Positions 1 through 11,204 of a stretch of 64,000 nucleotides of DNA are shown in pieces (position 1 is the stretch's first letter; each line of letters opens with the position of its first letter). The DNA is from Naasia sp. SYSU D00948 (lineage in GTDB: Bacteria > Actinomycetota > Actinomycetes > Actinomycetales > Microbacteriaceae): NCBI RefSeq assembly GCF_017916515.1, contig NZ_JAFMTA010000001.1, positions 1,725,127 to 1,789,126 on the forward strand. Direction: 5' to 3'. The notes below the pieces were generated by a model. It was not told the DNA's origin. It saw nothing but the letters and a program-made list of their open reading frames with translations, and made no database searches. The position numbers were made by a program, and so were the translations under genes.

Positions 1-804
1 GTCGCCGCGCATCGTCTCGACGAGCAGGGCGAGCCCGGCCGGCATCAGCGCCATGGCGAGGCCGGTGGGATAGAGGACGCCCCACTCGAGCAGCAGGTAC
101 GGGAAGCCCGCCGACGCCGACGCGGCCAGGGCCGCCACGGCGGCCACGATCCGCCGGTCCGCGGAAGCCGGAGCGAGGACCGCTGCGAGGAAGGCGGACC
201 CGGCGGCGAAGACCGCGCCGGCCGTGACGATCCAGACGGCGTTCGTGGCGACGGGGATCGAGACGCCGGGCAGGTCGGCGACGAGCGAGACGGCCGCGTG
301 CCAGGCCGCGGGGTAGAACTCGAGTCCCGTGCCCGGATGGGTCATCCGGTACAGCGTGAACGAGGAGGCGTCACCGGTCGCCTGGATCCAGGCGACGGCG
401 TTCAGGTGGAAGACGCCGTCGTAGGACTGACTGACGAGGCCGGGGGAGGGCACGGCCTGGAACGCGATCCAGCCGGTCAGGACGGTCGCGGCGACGACGC
501 AGGCGGCGACGATCGCGGTCGTCCCCGCCGCCGGCTGCGGGGGCCGGGACCGGCGGCGGCGCACCAGCAGCGCGAGGACGGCGGCGGGGACCGTGAGCGC
601 GGCGGGCGCACACCAGCCGAACGGAACCGACAGGAGCGAGGCGAGGACGGCGGAGGTGCCGATCAGGGCGACGGAGAGCGCTCCGGACAGGGCGAGGAGC
701 CGCAGTCCCCGCAGTCCGAGCGCCCAGGCGAGCAGGCCGCCGGGTACGAGGATCCACAGCGCGGCGGCCAGGACCGCCGGCGCGGCCCCGAGCCAGTCAG
801 GCAA
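1..804 (-). CDS. DUF6541-like polytopic membrane protein, partial (N-terminal 268 residues)
   Basis: The reading frame runs off the left edge of the window, so only the N-terminal 268 residues are visible. The start is a TTG at 804 that overlaps the end of the upstream gtrA-like gene by 8 bases, as expected for translational coupling. The protein is almost entirely hydrophobic helices separated by short Arg-rich loops. A conserved-looking extracytoplasmic stretch contains the words YDGVFHLNAVAWI, GDASSFTLYRMTHPG and FYPAAWH, which match my memory of the actinobacterial DUF6541 membrane family found in polysaccharide loci. Its biochemical activity is not established; a GT-C-like or transport role is inference. 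It sits in a two-gene operon with GtrA, and the complete length cannot be judged. Confidence 0.75.
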   Translation of the reverse strand, partial: MPDWLGAAPAVLAAALWILVPGGLLAWALGLRGLRLLALSGALSVALIGTSAVLASLLSVPFGWCAPAALTVPAAVLALLVRRRRSRPPQPAAGTTAIVAACVVAATVLTGWIAFQAVPSPGLVSQSYDGVFHLNAVAWIQATGDASSFTLYRMTHPGTGLEFYPAAWHAAVSLVADLPGVSIPVATNAVWIVTAGAVFAAGSAFLAAVLAPASADRRIVAAVAALAASASAGFPYLLLEWGVLYPTGLAMALMPAGLALLVETMRGD

Positions 805-1282
805 CGGTCGACCGCTCCCCGGCTCTGCTGCCGGCTGCCGCCGCGCCGACGGTCTCCGACGCCGCCGTCACCGCGGGTGCGCGGAACACCACGAAGTGGT
901 ACAGCGCGAACCGCACCAGCACGACGACGCCGATGCTCACGATGTTCACGAGGTTCAGCAGGAGGGCCGACAGGTAGCCGAACGATTCGAGCGTGACGGC
1001 TCCCGCCGCGACGATGCCGGCGCCGATCGCCGTGCAGAGCGCGTTGACGGCGAGGAACAGCATGAGCTCGAGCATCCGGCCCCGGCCCTGGCGGTGCCGG
1101 AACGCCCATTCGCGGTTGCCGAGGTACGCGTTCACGAGCGCGATCAGCGACGAGACGACCTTCGCCGAGACGGCGTCCCATCCGAAGACGAGGAGGAAGA
1201 GGTTGAAGGTGGCGAGCTCGAGAACGGTGCTCGTCGCCCCGACGATGAGGAAGCGTCCTCCCGATCGGAGCATGTCCCGCAT
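797..1282 (-). CDS. GtrA-like membrane protein
   Basis: A 161-residue protein with four predicted membrane helices, the usual size and architecture of the GtrA/DPMS family (PF04138). The family word FLIVGATSTVLELATFNLF near the N terminus and the LGNREWAFRHR word after helix 2 are typical. GtrA-like proteins are thought to help move polyprenyl-phosphate-linked sugars across the membrane and usually act with a GT2 polyprenyl-phosphate sugar synthase, which is exactly what is encoded divergently at 1356. I chose ATG 1282 because a GGGGGC ribosome binding site precedes it and the family begins just there; the frame stays open upstream but that part is Ser/Thr/Arg-rich antisense-like sequence. 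An ATG three codons later (1273) is an alternative. Confidence 0.85.
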   Translation of the reverse strand: MRDMLRSGGRFLIVGATSTVLELATFNLFLLVFGWDAVSAKVVSSLIALVNAYLGNREWAFRHRQGRGRMLELMLFLAVNALCTAIGAGIVAAGAVTLESFGYLSALLLNLVNIVSIGVVVLVRFALYHFVVFRAPAVTAASETVGAAAAGSRAGERSTVA

Positions 1283-1355
1283 CCGCTCTGCCCCCAATCC
1301 GGCCTCGACTACGCTACTACGGGCGACCGCGGGGACGGCGGAGGAGGGGGACGAC
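1283..1355. promoter_or_regulatory. Divergent promoter region with a shared, symmetric -10
   Basis: The heptamer TACGCTA at 1310-1316 reads as TACGCT (TANNNT) on the plus strand and TAGCGT (TANNNT) on the minus strand, so one near-palindromic -10 could serve both the GT2 gene at 1356 and gtrA at 1282. A GGAGGAGGGGG ribosome binding site (1340-1350) lies 5 bases before GTG 1356. No convincing -35 is visible. This is a motif-based prediction only. Confidence 0.4.
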
Positions 1356-2135
1356 GTGACCCACGTCGCCGTCGTGATGCCCGCCTTCAACGAGGCGGAC
1401 GCGCTCCGCGAGTTCGTTCCGGAGGTGGTCCGGGCGGTCCGCCGCGTCGCCGATCGCGTCTCGGTCGTCGTCGTGGACGACGCCTCGGCCGACGGCACGG
1501 CGGACGCCGTGCGCGAGCTCGACCTGCCGGCAGGCGTCACCGTCGCCGCGATCCGCAACGACGAGAACCTCGGCCACGGGCCGTCCGCCCTGCGCGCCTA
1601 CGCCGCCGGCTACAGCACGGGCGCGGAGTGGATCGTGCACGTCGACGGCGACGGGCAGTTCCTGGGCGAGGACGTCGCCGCGGTCGTCGCGCAGCTCGCC
1701 TTCGAGCCCGCCGCGCGCGGAGTGCGCCGGCATCGCCGCGACCCCTGGTATCGCAAGGCGGCGACCCTCGTCGTCATGCTGGGGGCCTCCGCTCTCGCCG
1801 GCGGGCGCATCCCGGACGTCAACACGCCGCTGCGGGCCTATCGCCGCCCCGTGCTCGGCCGACTGCTCGCCGCCACCGACGCGATGGCGCTCGTCCCGCA
1901 CGTCCACTTCTCGATCCTCGAGCGCACGTGGCGGCTCGGGGTGGGCAAGGTCCGCGTGCGTCACGTGGCGAGGAGGGGGCGGTCCGCCGAGGGCTCGATG
2001 TGGGGCGGAGGCGCGGTCGCCCCGAAGCTGCCGCCCCGGCGGCTGCTGGTGTTCATCGGGCGCGCGGCCGTCGAGGTCTGGCACTTCCGCGTCCGGCGTG
2101 CCGCTCCCCGTCCGGTGCCCCTTCCCGAAGACTGA
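1356..2135 (+). CDS. GT2 glycosyltransferase, polyprenyl-phosphate sugar synthase-like
   Basis: A 259-residue GT-A fold enzyme of family GT2. The N terminus VAVVMPAFNEAD, the VVVVDDASADGTAD nucleotide-binding word and the HVDGDGQF metal-binding motif are characteristic of dolichyl/polyprenyl-phosphate mannose or glucose synthases, which move a hexose from a nucleotide sugar to a lipid phosphate on the cytoplasmic face. It lacks the C-terminal membrane helices seen in some family members. GTG 1356 is chosen because of the strong GGAGGAGGGGG site five bases upstream and because the GT2 fold begins immediately after. It is divergent from gtrA and sits 5 bases before a GT39-like gene; GtrB-GtrA-transferase trios usually add a side-chain sugar to an exported polymer. 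Confidence 0.88.
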   Translation: MTHVAVVMPAFNEADALREFVPEVVRAVRRVADRVSVVVVDDASADGTADAVRELDLPAGVTVAAIRNDENLGHGPSALRAYAAGYSTGAEWIVHVDGDGQFLGEDVAAVVAQLAFEPAARGVRRHRRDPWYRKAATLVVMLGASALAGGRIPDVNTPLRAYRRPVLGRLLAATDAMALVPHVHFSILERTWRLGVGKVRVRHVARRGRSAEGSMWGGGAVAPKLPPRRLLVFIGRAAVEVWHFRVRRAAPRPVPLPED

Positions 2136-2140
2136 TCGGC

Positions 2141-3631
2141 ATGGTGCGGCGACCGGCCGGGGCCGGCCGGGCTCCCTTCCTCGCAGCGGCGGCGCTGCTC
2201 GCGATCGCGCACGTCGTCGTGGCCGTGCCGGGCTTCACCCTGACGCGCTTCTGGGAGGACGAGGCCTACAACCTCACCGTGCCGCTGCACCTGATCGCGG
2301 GCGAGGGGTACAGCAGCGCCGGGTTCCTGACGACGCTCGACGCCGACCCCTTCGACGTCCGGATCTCCACGGGACCGGTGGTGCTGCTGCCCATCGCGGG
2401 CGTCCTCGCGACCGGCGTCGACCCGGTGATCGGCGCGCGGGCGGTCATGCTCGTCTTCTACGCCGCGCTCGTGGGCGCCCTCTTCCTGGCCGGCAGGCGC
2501 ATCGCGGGACCGTGGGGCGGGCTCCTCGCCGCCTCCGGTCCGCTGATGCTCGACGCGACCGACTCCTTCTCGCCCCTGCAGGGTCCCACCGACGTGCTGG
2601 GCGAGGTGCCGAGCGCGTTCCTCCTGGTCGCCGCGATGCTGACGCTGCGGCGGCCGGCGTGGTCGGGCCTGCTGTTCGGGCTCGCGCTGCAGGCCAAGAC
2701 GCTGTCGGTGCTCTCGGGGCCCGCGCTGGTTGTCGCTGTGGCGCTCGCCGCGGGCGCCGGGGCCGCGAGCACCGCGCGCCTCCGGCGGGTCCTCGTCTTC
2801 GCGCTGGCGGCCGCGGTCCCCACGGTCGTCTACGAGCTCGCGAAGCTCCTCGCCCTCGGGCCGGGCGCCTACGTCGTCTCCACCCGGCAGTGGCTCCGCT
2901 TCCTGCTGACGGGCGGTCAGGAGGGCTTCTCCGTCTCCCCGGGGGAGAAGGTCGTGGCCCTCATCACGGGATGGCATGTGCCCTGGCCCCTGGTCCTGGT
3001 CCTGCTCGCCGCCGGAGCCGCCCTCGCCGTCTCGACTCTGCTGCGCGTGCTGCGAGGGCACCGCCTGCGCGCGGAGCTCGTCCCGCTCGCCGCCGCCGTC
3101 GCGGGCGTCCTCCTCACCTGGTGCGCGTGGTGGGTGCTGTCGACGAAGGACCCGCTGTGGCTGCGCCACCCCGCACCGGGCCTCCTCGCGACGGTGCCGC
3201 TCGTGCTCGCGTTCGTGCTCCGCGCCGCTCGAGCGCGCACCGGCTCCGGGGTTCCGCGGGTCATCGCGACCGGGGTGCCGGCGCTGCTCACCCTCGCCGC
3301 GGTGCTCGCCGCCGTGCTCCACGGGATCGCCGCGTACCAGCAGGGCGTCGAGACGCTGCCCGACCAGCGGAGGGCCGCCGCCGCGGCGGAGGACTTCCCC
3401 GGGGACGCCCTGCTCGCCCGATGGGGACCGGCGATCAGCATCGTCGTGCTGTCCGGCAAGGAGATCGCGCATCCCGACGAGCCCGTCGAGAGCGCGTGGG
3501 TCATCGAGATGCTCGACCGCACACCCCGCGGGATGGCGCTGCAGGAGCGCCGCGTCGAGGCGCTCTGCGGCGCCGACCGGGAGGCCGTCGCCGGCTACAT
3601 GCTGTGCGAGCCCGGGCAGCGGCGACCCTAG
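2141..3631 (+). CDS. GT39/GT-C-like membrane glycosyltransferase
   Basis: A 496-residue integral membrane protein with about ten to twelve hydrophobic helices. The first extracytoplasmic loop contains RFWEDEAYN, with the acidic pair that GT-C enzymes (GT39, ArnT and protein-O-mannosyltransferase relatives) use as catalytic or metal-binding residues just after helix 1. Such enzymes use polyprenyl-phosphate sugars on the outer face of the membrane, which fits the upstream GT2 and GtrA genes. The stop of the GT2 gene is five bases before ATG 2141, so the two are co-transcribed. The acceptor is unknown: it may be the wall polysaccharide, a lipid carrier or a protein. Reading the whole open frame from further upstream would fuse unrelated antisense sequence, so ATG 2141 is preferred. 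Confidence 0.82.
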   Translation: MVRRPAGAGRAPFLAAAALLAIAHVVVAVPGFTLTRFWEDEAYNLTVPLHLIAGEGYSSAGFLTTLDADPFDVRISTGPVVLLPIAGVLATGVDPVIGARAVMLVFYAALVGALFLAGRRIAGPWGGLLAASGPLMLDATDSFSPLQGPTDVLGEVPSAFLLVAAMLTLRRPAWSGLLFGLALQAKTLSVLSGPALVVAVALAAGAGAASTARLRRVLVFALAAAVPTVVYELAKLLALGPGAYVVSTRQWLRFLLTGGQEGFSVSPGEKVVALITGWHVPWPLVLVLLAAGAALAVSTLLRVLRGHRLRAELVPLAAAVAGVLLTWCAWWVLSTKDPLWLRHPAPGLLATVPLVLAFVLRAARARTGSGVPRVIATGVPALLTLAAVLAAVLHGIAAYQQGVETLPDQRRAAAAAEDFPGDALLARWGPAISIVVLSGKEIAHPDEPVESAWVIEMLDRTPRGMALQERRVEALCGADREAVAGYMLCEPGQRRP

Positions 3632-3717
3632 GTTTGGGGGTCCCCGTCCGGGATCTTTAGGGGCCCGAGCCCGCAGGCCCCGTAATAGCATCGCCGGGAG
3701 CCGCAAAGGGGGTTGTC
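3632..3717 (+). promoter_or_regulatory. Promoter and leader of the LGFP/FG-GAP protein gene
   Basis: The 86-base gap holds TAGCAT (TANNNT) at 3686-3691 overlapping TAATAG at 3683-3688, either of which could be a -10, and an AAAGGGGG ribosome binding site about six bases before ATG 3718. Just upstream are two GC-rich self-complementary words (GGGGTCCCC and the pair GGGGCC/GGCCCC flanking a TTTAG core), which may be an operator or small hairpin. No known riboswitch is recognisable. Confidence 0.35.
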
Positions 3718-5814
3718 ATGCTCGAACGAGGGTGGAGGCGCTTGCTCGCCGCCGTGAGCGGGGTGGCGATCCTGGCGAGCGGGCTGGTCGCGGTCTCCGC
3801 GCCGCAGTCCGCCGAGGCGGCGAACGCGTGGGACTTCCGTCCCGGCAACATCATCAGCGACGCCGTGTTCTTCAACAACACGACGATGACCGCGCAGCAG
3901 GTGCAGGACTTCCTCAACGCGAAGGTGCCCAACTGCCGCGGCACGACGCTGCCCTGCCTCAAGAACTACACCGAGACCACCTGGACCCGCGCCGCGGACC
4001 CCATGTGCGGCGGCTACAACGGCGCCGCCAACGAGAGCGCCGCGATGATCATCTGGCGCGTCGGACAGGCGTGCGGCATCAACCCGCAGGTGCTCATCGT
4101 CCTGCTTGAGAAGGAGCAGGGCCTCGTCACCGACTCGGCGCCCACCGCTCGCAAGTACCGGTCGGCGACCGGCTACGGCTGCCCCGACACCGCGCCCTGC
4201 GACGCCGAGTTCTACGGCTTCTACAACCAGGTCTTCAAGGCCGCGTGGGCGTTCAAGCGCTACGCGATGCCTCCGGGCACCGGCCCCGGAACGCCCTGGA
4301 ACACCGTCTACAGCCGCTACCGCCCGGGCGCCACCGCGCAGGTGCAGTACCACCCGAACACCGCGTGCGGCTCCTCCGCGGTCTTCATCGAGAACCAGGC
4401 GACGGCGAGCCTCTACTTCTACACGCCCTACCAGCCCAACAACGCGGCCCTCGCGGCCGGCTACGGTCTCGGCGACTCGTGCTCCGCGTACGGCAACCGC
4501 AACTTCTTCATGTTCTTCACCGACTGGTTCGGGACGTCGCGCTACCCGGTCCTCGGCGCGCTCCGCGAGTACTACGACGCGAACGGCGGCCGCTTCGGCT
4601 GGCTCGGCGAGCCCACGGCGCCCGAGGTCGCGGCCTTCGGCGGATGGCGGCAGACGTTCGAGGGCGGCTCCCTGTTCGTCCAGCCGGGTCAGCCCGTCAT
4701 CCCCGTGCGCGGCAGCTTCTCGGCGGAGTACGCGCGCCTCGGCTTCCAGGGCAGCGCTCTCGGCTGGCCGCTCTCCCCGGCGGTGCCCGCGATCAACGGC
4801 GGGTCGCTGCAGGAGTTCCAGGGCGGCGCGATCTACCACGACGGCGTCGCGGCCTACGGGCTGTACGGCGCCATCGGCACCTACTACCGCTCGATCGGCG
4901 CGTACCGCAGCGCACTCGGCTGGCCGATCGGCCGGCAGGTGGCCGGCGCGGCGGGCGACGCGACGCAGAGCTTCCAGGGCGGCACGGTGCGCGCTGAGGC
5001 GGACGGGTCGGTCAGCCGTCCCGGCGGCCGCGACCAGCGCGCGGGCACGGCCTTCGTGGACGTGGACGGCGACGGCGTGACCGACATGTTCGGCCGCACG
5101 TCCGACGGCCGCCTCATCTTCTACCGGGGTGGCGCGAACGGCGCGCTGCTCGCCGGCCGCGAGGTCGGGTCCGGCTGGAACATCCACTCCTGGATCGGAT
5201 CCTTCGGCGACGGCAACGCGGACGGCGTCCCCGACCTGTGGGGTCGCGAGGCCCGGACCGGTGCCCTCTGGTTCTACCCGCTCACCAAGACGGGAGCGGC
5301 CGCGAGCCGCGCGAACGTGGGCATCGGCTGGAACACGCTCGACGCGCTCGTCACCCCCGGCGACGTGACGGGCGACGGCATCGGCGACGCGTACGGCCGG
5401 GACATCGTCTCCGGCGCGCTCTACGTCTACGTGGGCGACGGCGCGGGCGGGTTCTCGAGCAGGAGCCGGGTCAACGAGGGCTGGGGCACGTTCAACGCGA
5501 TCGTCCCCGTCGGCGACGTGACCGGCGACGGCGCCCCCGACCTGCTCGGCCGCGTCGCGGTGAACGGCAACCTGATGCTGTACCGCACGGGTGCGGGCGG
5601 CGCGATCGTCTCGGGCGAGCTCATCAACCGGGGCTGGGGCGGGTTCGACATCCTCCTCGGCGGCAACCTCCCGGGCGCCGTCGGCCAGGGGCTGATCGTG
5701 CGCGACCCGAGCCGCGGCAACGGCACGCTGCGCCGCTACCTCATCTCCGGCACGACCATCGCTCCCGGCCAGGACTTCAACGTCGGCTGGAACATCTACG
5801 GCGTCCTCTTCTGA
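3718..5814 (+). CDS. Secreted LGFP-repeat and FG-GAP/VCBS-repeat surface protein
   Basis: A 698-residue exported protein. Residues 1-36 form a Sec signal peptide (Arg-rich start, hydrophobic core, cleavage near AEA-ANA). Residues about 37-280 form a cysteine-containing domain with words such as GQACGINPQVLIVLLEKEQG, reminiscent of glucosaminidase-like or hydrolase folds in actinobacterial LGFP proteins. Residues about 285-440 contain LGFP-type repeats (FGWLGEPTAPE, SALGWPLSPAV, SALGWPIGRQV), which bind wall polysaccharide. Residues about 445-698 contain FG-GAP/VCBS beta-propeller blades with calcium-type DVDGDGVTD, DGNADGVPD, DVTGDGIGD and DVTGDGAPD loops. The protein is probably anchored non-covalently to the wall polymer made by the surrounding genes. 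Its enzymatic role, if any, is not shown. Confidence 0.82.
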   Translation: MLERGWRRLLAAVSGVAILASGLVAVSAPQSAEAANAWDFRPGNIISDAVFFNNTTMTAQQVQDFLNAKVPNCRGTTLPCLKNYTETTWTRAADPMCGGYNGAANESAAMIIWRVGQACGINPQVLIVLLEKEQGLVTDSAPTARKYRSATGYGCPDTAPCDAEFYGFYNQVFKAAWAFKRYAMPPGTGPGTPWNTVYSRYRPGATAQVQYHPNTACGSSAVFIENQATASLYFYTPYQPNNAALAAGYGLGDSCSAYGNRNFFMFFTDWFGTSRYPVLGALREYYDANGGRFGWLGEPTAPEVAAFGGWRQTFEGGSLFVQPGQPVIPVRGSFSAEYARLGFQGSALGWPLSPAVPAINGGSLQEFQGGAIYHDGVAAYGLYGAIGTYYRSIGAYRSALGWPIGRQVAGAAGDATQSFQGGTVRAEADGSVSRPGGRDQRAGTAFVDVDGDGVTDMFGRTSDGRLIFYRGGANGALLAGREVGSGWNIHSWIGSFGDGNADGVPDLWGREARTGALWFYPLTKTGAAASRANVGIGWNTLDALVTPGDVTGDGIGDAYGRDIVSGALYVYVGDGAGGFSSRSRVNEGWGTFNAIVPVGDVTGDGAPDLLGRVAVNGNLMLYRTGAGGAIVSGELINRGWGGFDILLGGNLPGAVGQGLIVRDPSRGNGTLRRYLISGTTIAPGQDFNVGWNIYGVLF

Positions 5815-5862
5815 GTCCCGCTGACTCCCGCTGACGCCGCCCTTGCGCGACGTCAGCGGGAC
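5815..5862 (+). terminator. Hairpin after the LGFP/FG-GAP gene
   Basis: GTCCCGCTGAC at 5815-5825 is perfectly inverted as GTCAGCGGGAC at 5852-5862; a second register pairs CCCGCTGACG (5827-5836) with CGTCAGCGGG (5851-5860), giving a 10-bp stem with a 14-base loop directly behind the stop codon. There is no U-tract, which is common for actinobacterial terminators. Confidence 0.6.
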
Positions 5863-5907
5863 CGGCGGATGCCGTTCCTCTCCGCCTTCCCTGCCCTCCG
5901 TCTCCTG

Positions 5908-5988
5908 GCGCTCAACAGGCACTCCGGTCGCTGACAGGCTTCCAGGCGGCGTGTCGTGCTGTTGACGGCGTTTCTGCCTGTTGAGCGC
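5908..5988. repeat. 81-bp palindrome-ended repeat, copy 1
   Basis: The element begins GCGCTCAACAGGCA and ends with its exact inverse TGCCTGTTGAGCGC, giving perfect 14-bp terminal inverted repeats. The core word GGCGTGTCGTGCTGTTG starts at position 41 of the element. Copies 2 and 3 align to it without gaps. Confidence 0.85.
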
Positions 5989-6045
5989 GAGCAGCCGGCG
6001 GCCGGCTGCTGCCCGTCACCAGTGCGGTCCGGCGTGACCGGACCG

Positions 6046-6126
6046 GCGCTCAACAGGCACGCGGGCGTTCGACAGGCTCCGAGGCGGCGTGTCGTGCTGT
6101 TGGCGGCGTTTCTGCCTGTTCAGGGC
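6046..6126. repeat. 81-bp palindrome-ended repeat, copy 2
   Basis: Same length and same internal spacing as copy 1, 138 bases downstream in direct orientation. The left end is the exact 14-mer; the right end TGCCTGTTCAGGGC has two differences from the perfect inverse. The core GGCGTGTCGTGCTGTTG is again at offset 40. Confidence 0.85.
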
Positions 6127-6154
6127 CAGGAGCCGGCCGGCCGGCAGGCGGGGG

Positions 6155-9253
<3,099 letters not shown>

Positions 9254-10093
9254 TCAGGCCGAGCGCATGACATAGCGCCGGTACAGCTGCCGGCGCGCCG
9301 CCTCGGGGATGAGGCGGTAGGCGCCGCGGATGCCCACGTTCCGCGCGAACTGCATCGGCGACACGAAGCCGATGGAGAGGAACGCCCGCTGGAGGGCGAG
9401 CTCGCTCGCCAGCAGCTCGCGTCCCCCGCGGCGGCTGTACGCCCCGGAGCTCACCCGGTAGTGCAGGAGCGGGAGCGGGACGTTGGCGGCCCGGACCCCG
9501 ACGGACAGCATCCGGGCGAACAGCCAGTAGTCCTCCATCTTGCCCATCGGCAGGTACCCGCCGGCGCGGGCGACCGCGGCCTTCGTGTACACGACCGTCG
9601 GGTGGTTGAACGGGTCGTGGAACCGTGCGAACCGCGAGATCTCCTCCTGACCGGCGGGCGGAAGGCGGAGGGCACCGAGGACCGGCGAGCCGTCCGGCCC
9701 CTCGCTGAACTCGAGCATCCCGGTGCCGACGAGCTCGTAGCCCTCCCCGATGCGCTGCAGCTGGACCGCGAACCGCTCCGGTGTCGAGAGGTCGTCCGCG
9801 TCCATCCGGGCCACGACCTCGTGGCTGCAGGCCTCGAGGCCGGCGGTGAGGGCATGCGCGAGCCCGCGGTTGACGGGGAGCGGCAGGTGGACGACGGGGA
9901 CGGTCGCCCGCTCGACGAACGCCTCGATCTCGGCGCGCAGCTCGGGGCTGATCGGGCCGTCCTCGACCACCACGACCTCGTCGGGGGGCAGGGTCTGCTC
10001 GTCGACGCTCGTGCGGATCGCCGCGCGGAGGAAGTCGGCGCGGTCGCCGCGGTAGACCGGCAGCAGAAGGGAGAACGGCGGACGCTCGGCCAT
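9254..10093 (-). CDS. GT2 glycosyltransferase (AmsE-like)
   Basis: A 279-residue soluble GT-A enzyme of family GT2. It shows FSLLLPVYRGDRADFLRAA at the start, EVVVVEDGP as the nucleotide-binding segment, ARMDADDLSTPERF with the DXD-type metal site, and KMEDYWLFARML as the acceptor/catalytic segment. This set is typical of the AmsE/WbbL-neighbour class of exopolysaccharide transferases. The stop codon of the upstream GT2 gene shares one base with this ATG (10093), so the two are translationally coupled. Donor and acceptor cannot be read from the sequence; galactose or a hexosamine transfer is possible given the galactofuranose genes around it. Confidence 0.88.
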   Translation of the reverse strand: MAERPPFSLLLPVYRGDRADFLRAAIRTSVDEQTLPPDEVVVVEDGPISPELRAEIEAFVERATVPVVHLPLPVNRGLAHALTAGLEACSHEVVARMDADDLSTPERFAVQLQRIGEGYELVGTGMLEFSEGPDGSPVLGALRLPPAGQEEISRFARFHDPFNHPTVVYTKAAVARAGGYLPMGKMEDYWLFARMLSVGVRAANVPLPLLHYRVSSGAYSRRGGRELLASELALQRAFLSIGFVSPMQFARNVGIRGAYRLIPEAARRQLYRRYVMRSA

Positions 10094-11037
10094 CAGCTGC
10101 CGGACGCGGCCACCGCCGCGAGGTCGCGCACGACATCGTCCCCGAGGTCCGCGAGGGCGGTCGAATTGGGGCGCGGGGGAGTGCGCAGCCCGTCGCGCAC
10201 TCCGCGCCGGAGGCCGTCCCAGAGGGTCCGCCGTCCGCTCGACTTCGCGAACGTCCGCGCCCAGCGCAGCACGGTCGACACGCCATAGAGGGCGGCGTCC
10301 CGCGGGCCGAAGGGGCGGGAGTGGCGGAAGAGCCAGATCTTGTTGCGCACCTCGAAGTAGAACCGGTCGCCCGGGTCCGCGTCCGTGCTCGCGAGGGCCT
10401 TCGTCTTGTGCACCACGATGCTGCGGGGGCAGTACAGCCCGGTCGTGCGCCGCAGGAGCTTCGCCGTGAACTCGAAGTCGTCGTTCCAGATGAAGTAGTC
10501 CGCCGTGGGCAGGCCGGACTCCCGCACGGCCAGTGTGTCCACCAGGCAGGAGACGAAGGAGGCGCTGCGGACGCTGACCGCCTCCGCGTGTCGCGCCCGG
10601 TCCCGGTCGGCTCGGCGCAGAAGGGGCCGGGGGCGGGGCGTGTTCATGGGGTGATCCGCGCCGTTGACCCAGACCACGCGGGACGCGAGCAGCGCCACGT
10701 CCTGCCCGTACCGCTGCCGGGCCGCGAGCAGCTCCTCGAGCGCCGTCGGGGTCGGCACGGTGTCGTCGTCCATGAGCCAGACGAGATCCGCGCCGTGCCG
10801 GTTCATCGCCCGGCTGAGGCCCACCGCGAAGCCGCCGGCGCCTCCCGTGTTCCGCGCCAGCTCGACCAGATCCGCCTCGGGCGCCAGCTCGCGCGCGACG
10901 GCGACGGAATCGTCGGTCGAGGCGTTGTCAACGATGACGATGGCGTCGAGGGGACGCGTCTGCGCCTCGAGCGCGGCGAGAGCCTCCCGCAGCAGCGCGC
11001 TTCTGTTGTAGGAGACGACCACGGCCGCGATTCGCAT
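10093..11037 (-). CDS. GT2 glycosyltransferase, rhamnosyltransferase/GlfT1-like
   Basis: A 314-residue GT2 enzyme. MRIAAVVVSYNRSALL, IVIVDNASTDDS, the LARNTGGAGGFAVGL word and the LVWLMDDDTVPTP metal motif match the WbbL rhamnosyltransferase and GlfT1 group, which put the first residues on a lipid-linked linker in arabinogalactan-like polymers. The acid-rich IWNDDFEFTAKLLR segment follows as expected. ATG 11037 starts exactly at the fold; the open frame continues upstream by 45 codons of unrelated composition. As it lies with glf, another GT2 and two GlfT2-like genes, an initiating galactofuranosyl- or rhamnosyltransferase role is plausible. Which of the two is not decided by sequence alone. 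Confidence 0.82.
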   Translation of the reverse strand: MRIAAVVVSYNRSALLREALAALEAQTRPLDAIVIVDNASTDDSVAVARELAPEADLVELARNTGGAGGFAVGLSRAMNRHGADLVWLMDDDTVPTPTALEELLAARQRYGQDVALLASRVVWVNGADHPMNTPRPRPLLRRADRDRARHAEAVSVRSASFVSCLVDTLAVRESGLPTADYFIWNDDFEFTAKLLRRTTGLYCPRSIVVHKTKALASTDADPGDRFYFEVRNKIWLFRHSRPFGPRDAALYGVSTVLRWARTFAKSSGRRTLWDGLRRGVRDGLRTPPRPNSTALADLGDDVVRDLAAVAASGS

Positions 11038-11204
11038 GGGACGTGTCCACCTCGTGGGTCGGGGGCGGGAAGGGATCGGTGCTGTGGCATAGTCGAATGA
11101 CGCGCCAGCCGGACCGGAAGATCCTACCTTCCGTCGATTCCCCACGACGTTGAGGGAGGATGCCAGGGGCACCGGTGTGGGCTTCGCGCGGGAGGATGGG
11201 ATCG
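11038..11204. promoter_or_regulatory. Divergent promoter region between two galactofuranose units
   Basis: On the plus strand TACCTT at 11125-11130 and on the minus strand TAGGAT (11126 to 11121) both fit TANNNT and overlap by two bases, which again suggests a shared bidirectional promoter. The plus gene has GGGAGG about nine bases before ATG 11205. No further structure was seen. Confidence 0.4.

Larger units (their letters stand above)
5863..6154. other. Convergent intergenic region carrying two repeat copies
   Basis: Together with the hairpin just before it, this 340-base gap between two converging genes holds no plausible gene. It contains two direct copies of the 81-bp palindrome-ended repeat (5908-5988 and 6046-6126) separated by 57 bases, and GC-rich inverted words such as GCCGGCGGCCGGC near 5995-6005. 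Short open frames here merely translate the repeats. Confidence 0.7.

Noticed and set aside
593-2140. Long in-frame extension upstream of the GT39-like gene
   Set aside because: It is antisense to GtrA and to the DUF6541-like gene and overlaps the GT2 gene in another frame; composition is Arg/Gly-rich and without motifs.
1961-3706. 581-codon open frame antisense to the GT39-like gene
   Set aside because: Typical shadow of a GC-rich gene; rich in Arg, Glu, His and Gly with no motif; the plus-strand frame has GT-C features.
3632-3717. Possible riboswitch (such as c-di-AMP type) before the LGFP protein gene
   Set aside because: The leader is too short and lacks the expected structure; only a promoter and small GC-rich inverted words are seen.
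3628-5922. 764-codon open frame antisense to the LGFP/FG-GAP gene
   Set aside because: The plus-strand frame has a signal peptide and clear repeats; the antisense translation is low-complexity Val/Ala/Arg/Glu.
5908-6126. CRISPR array
   Set aside because: Only two copies here, each with internal inverted ends and a single 57-base gap; no cas genes in the window.
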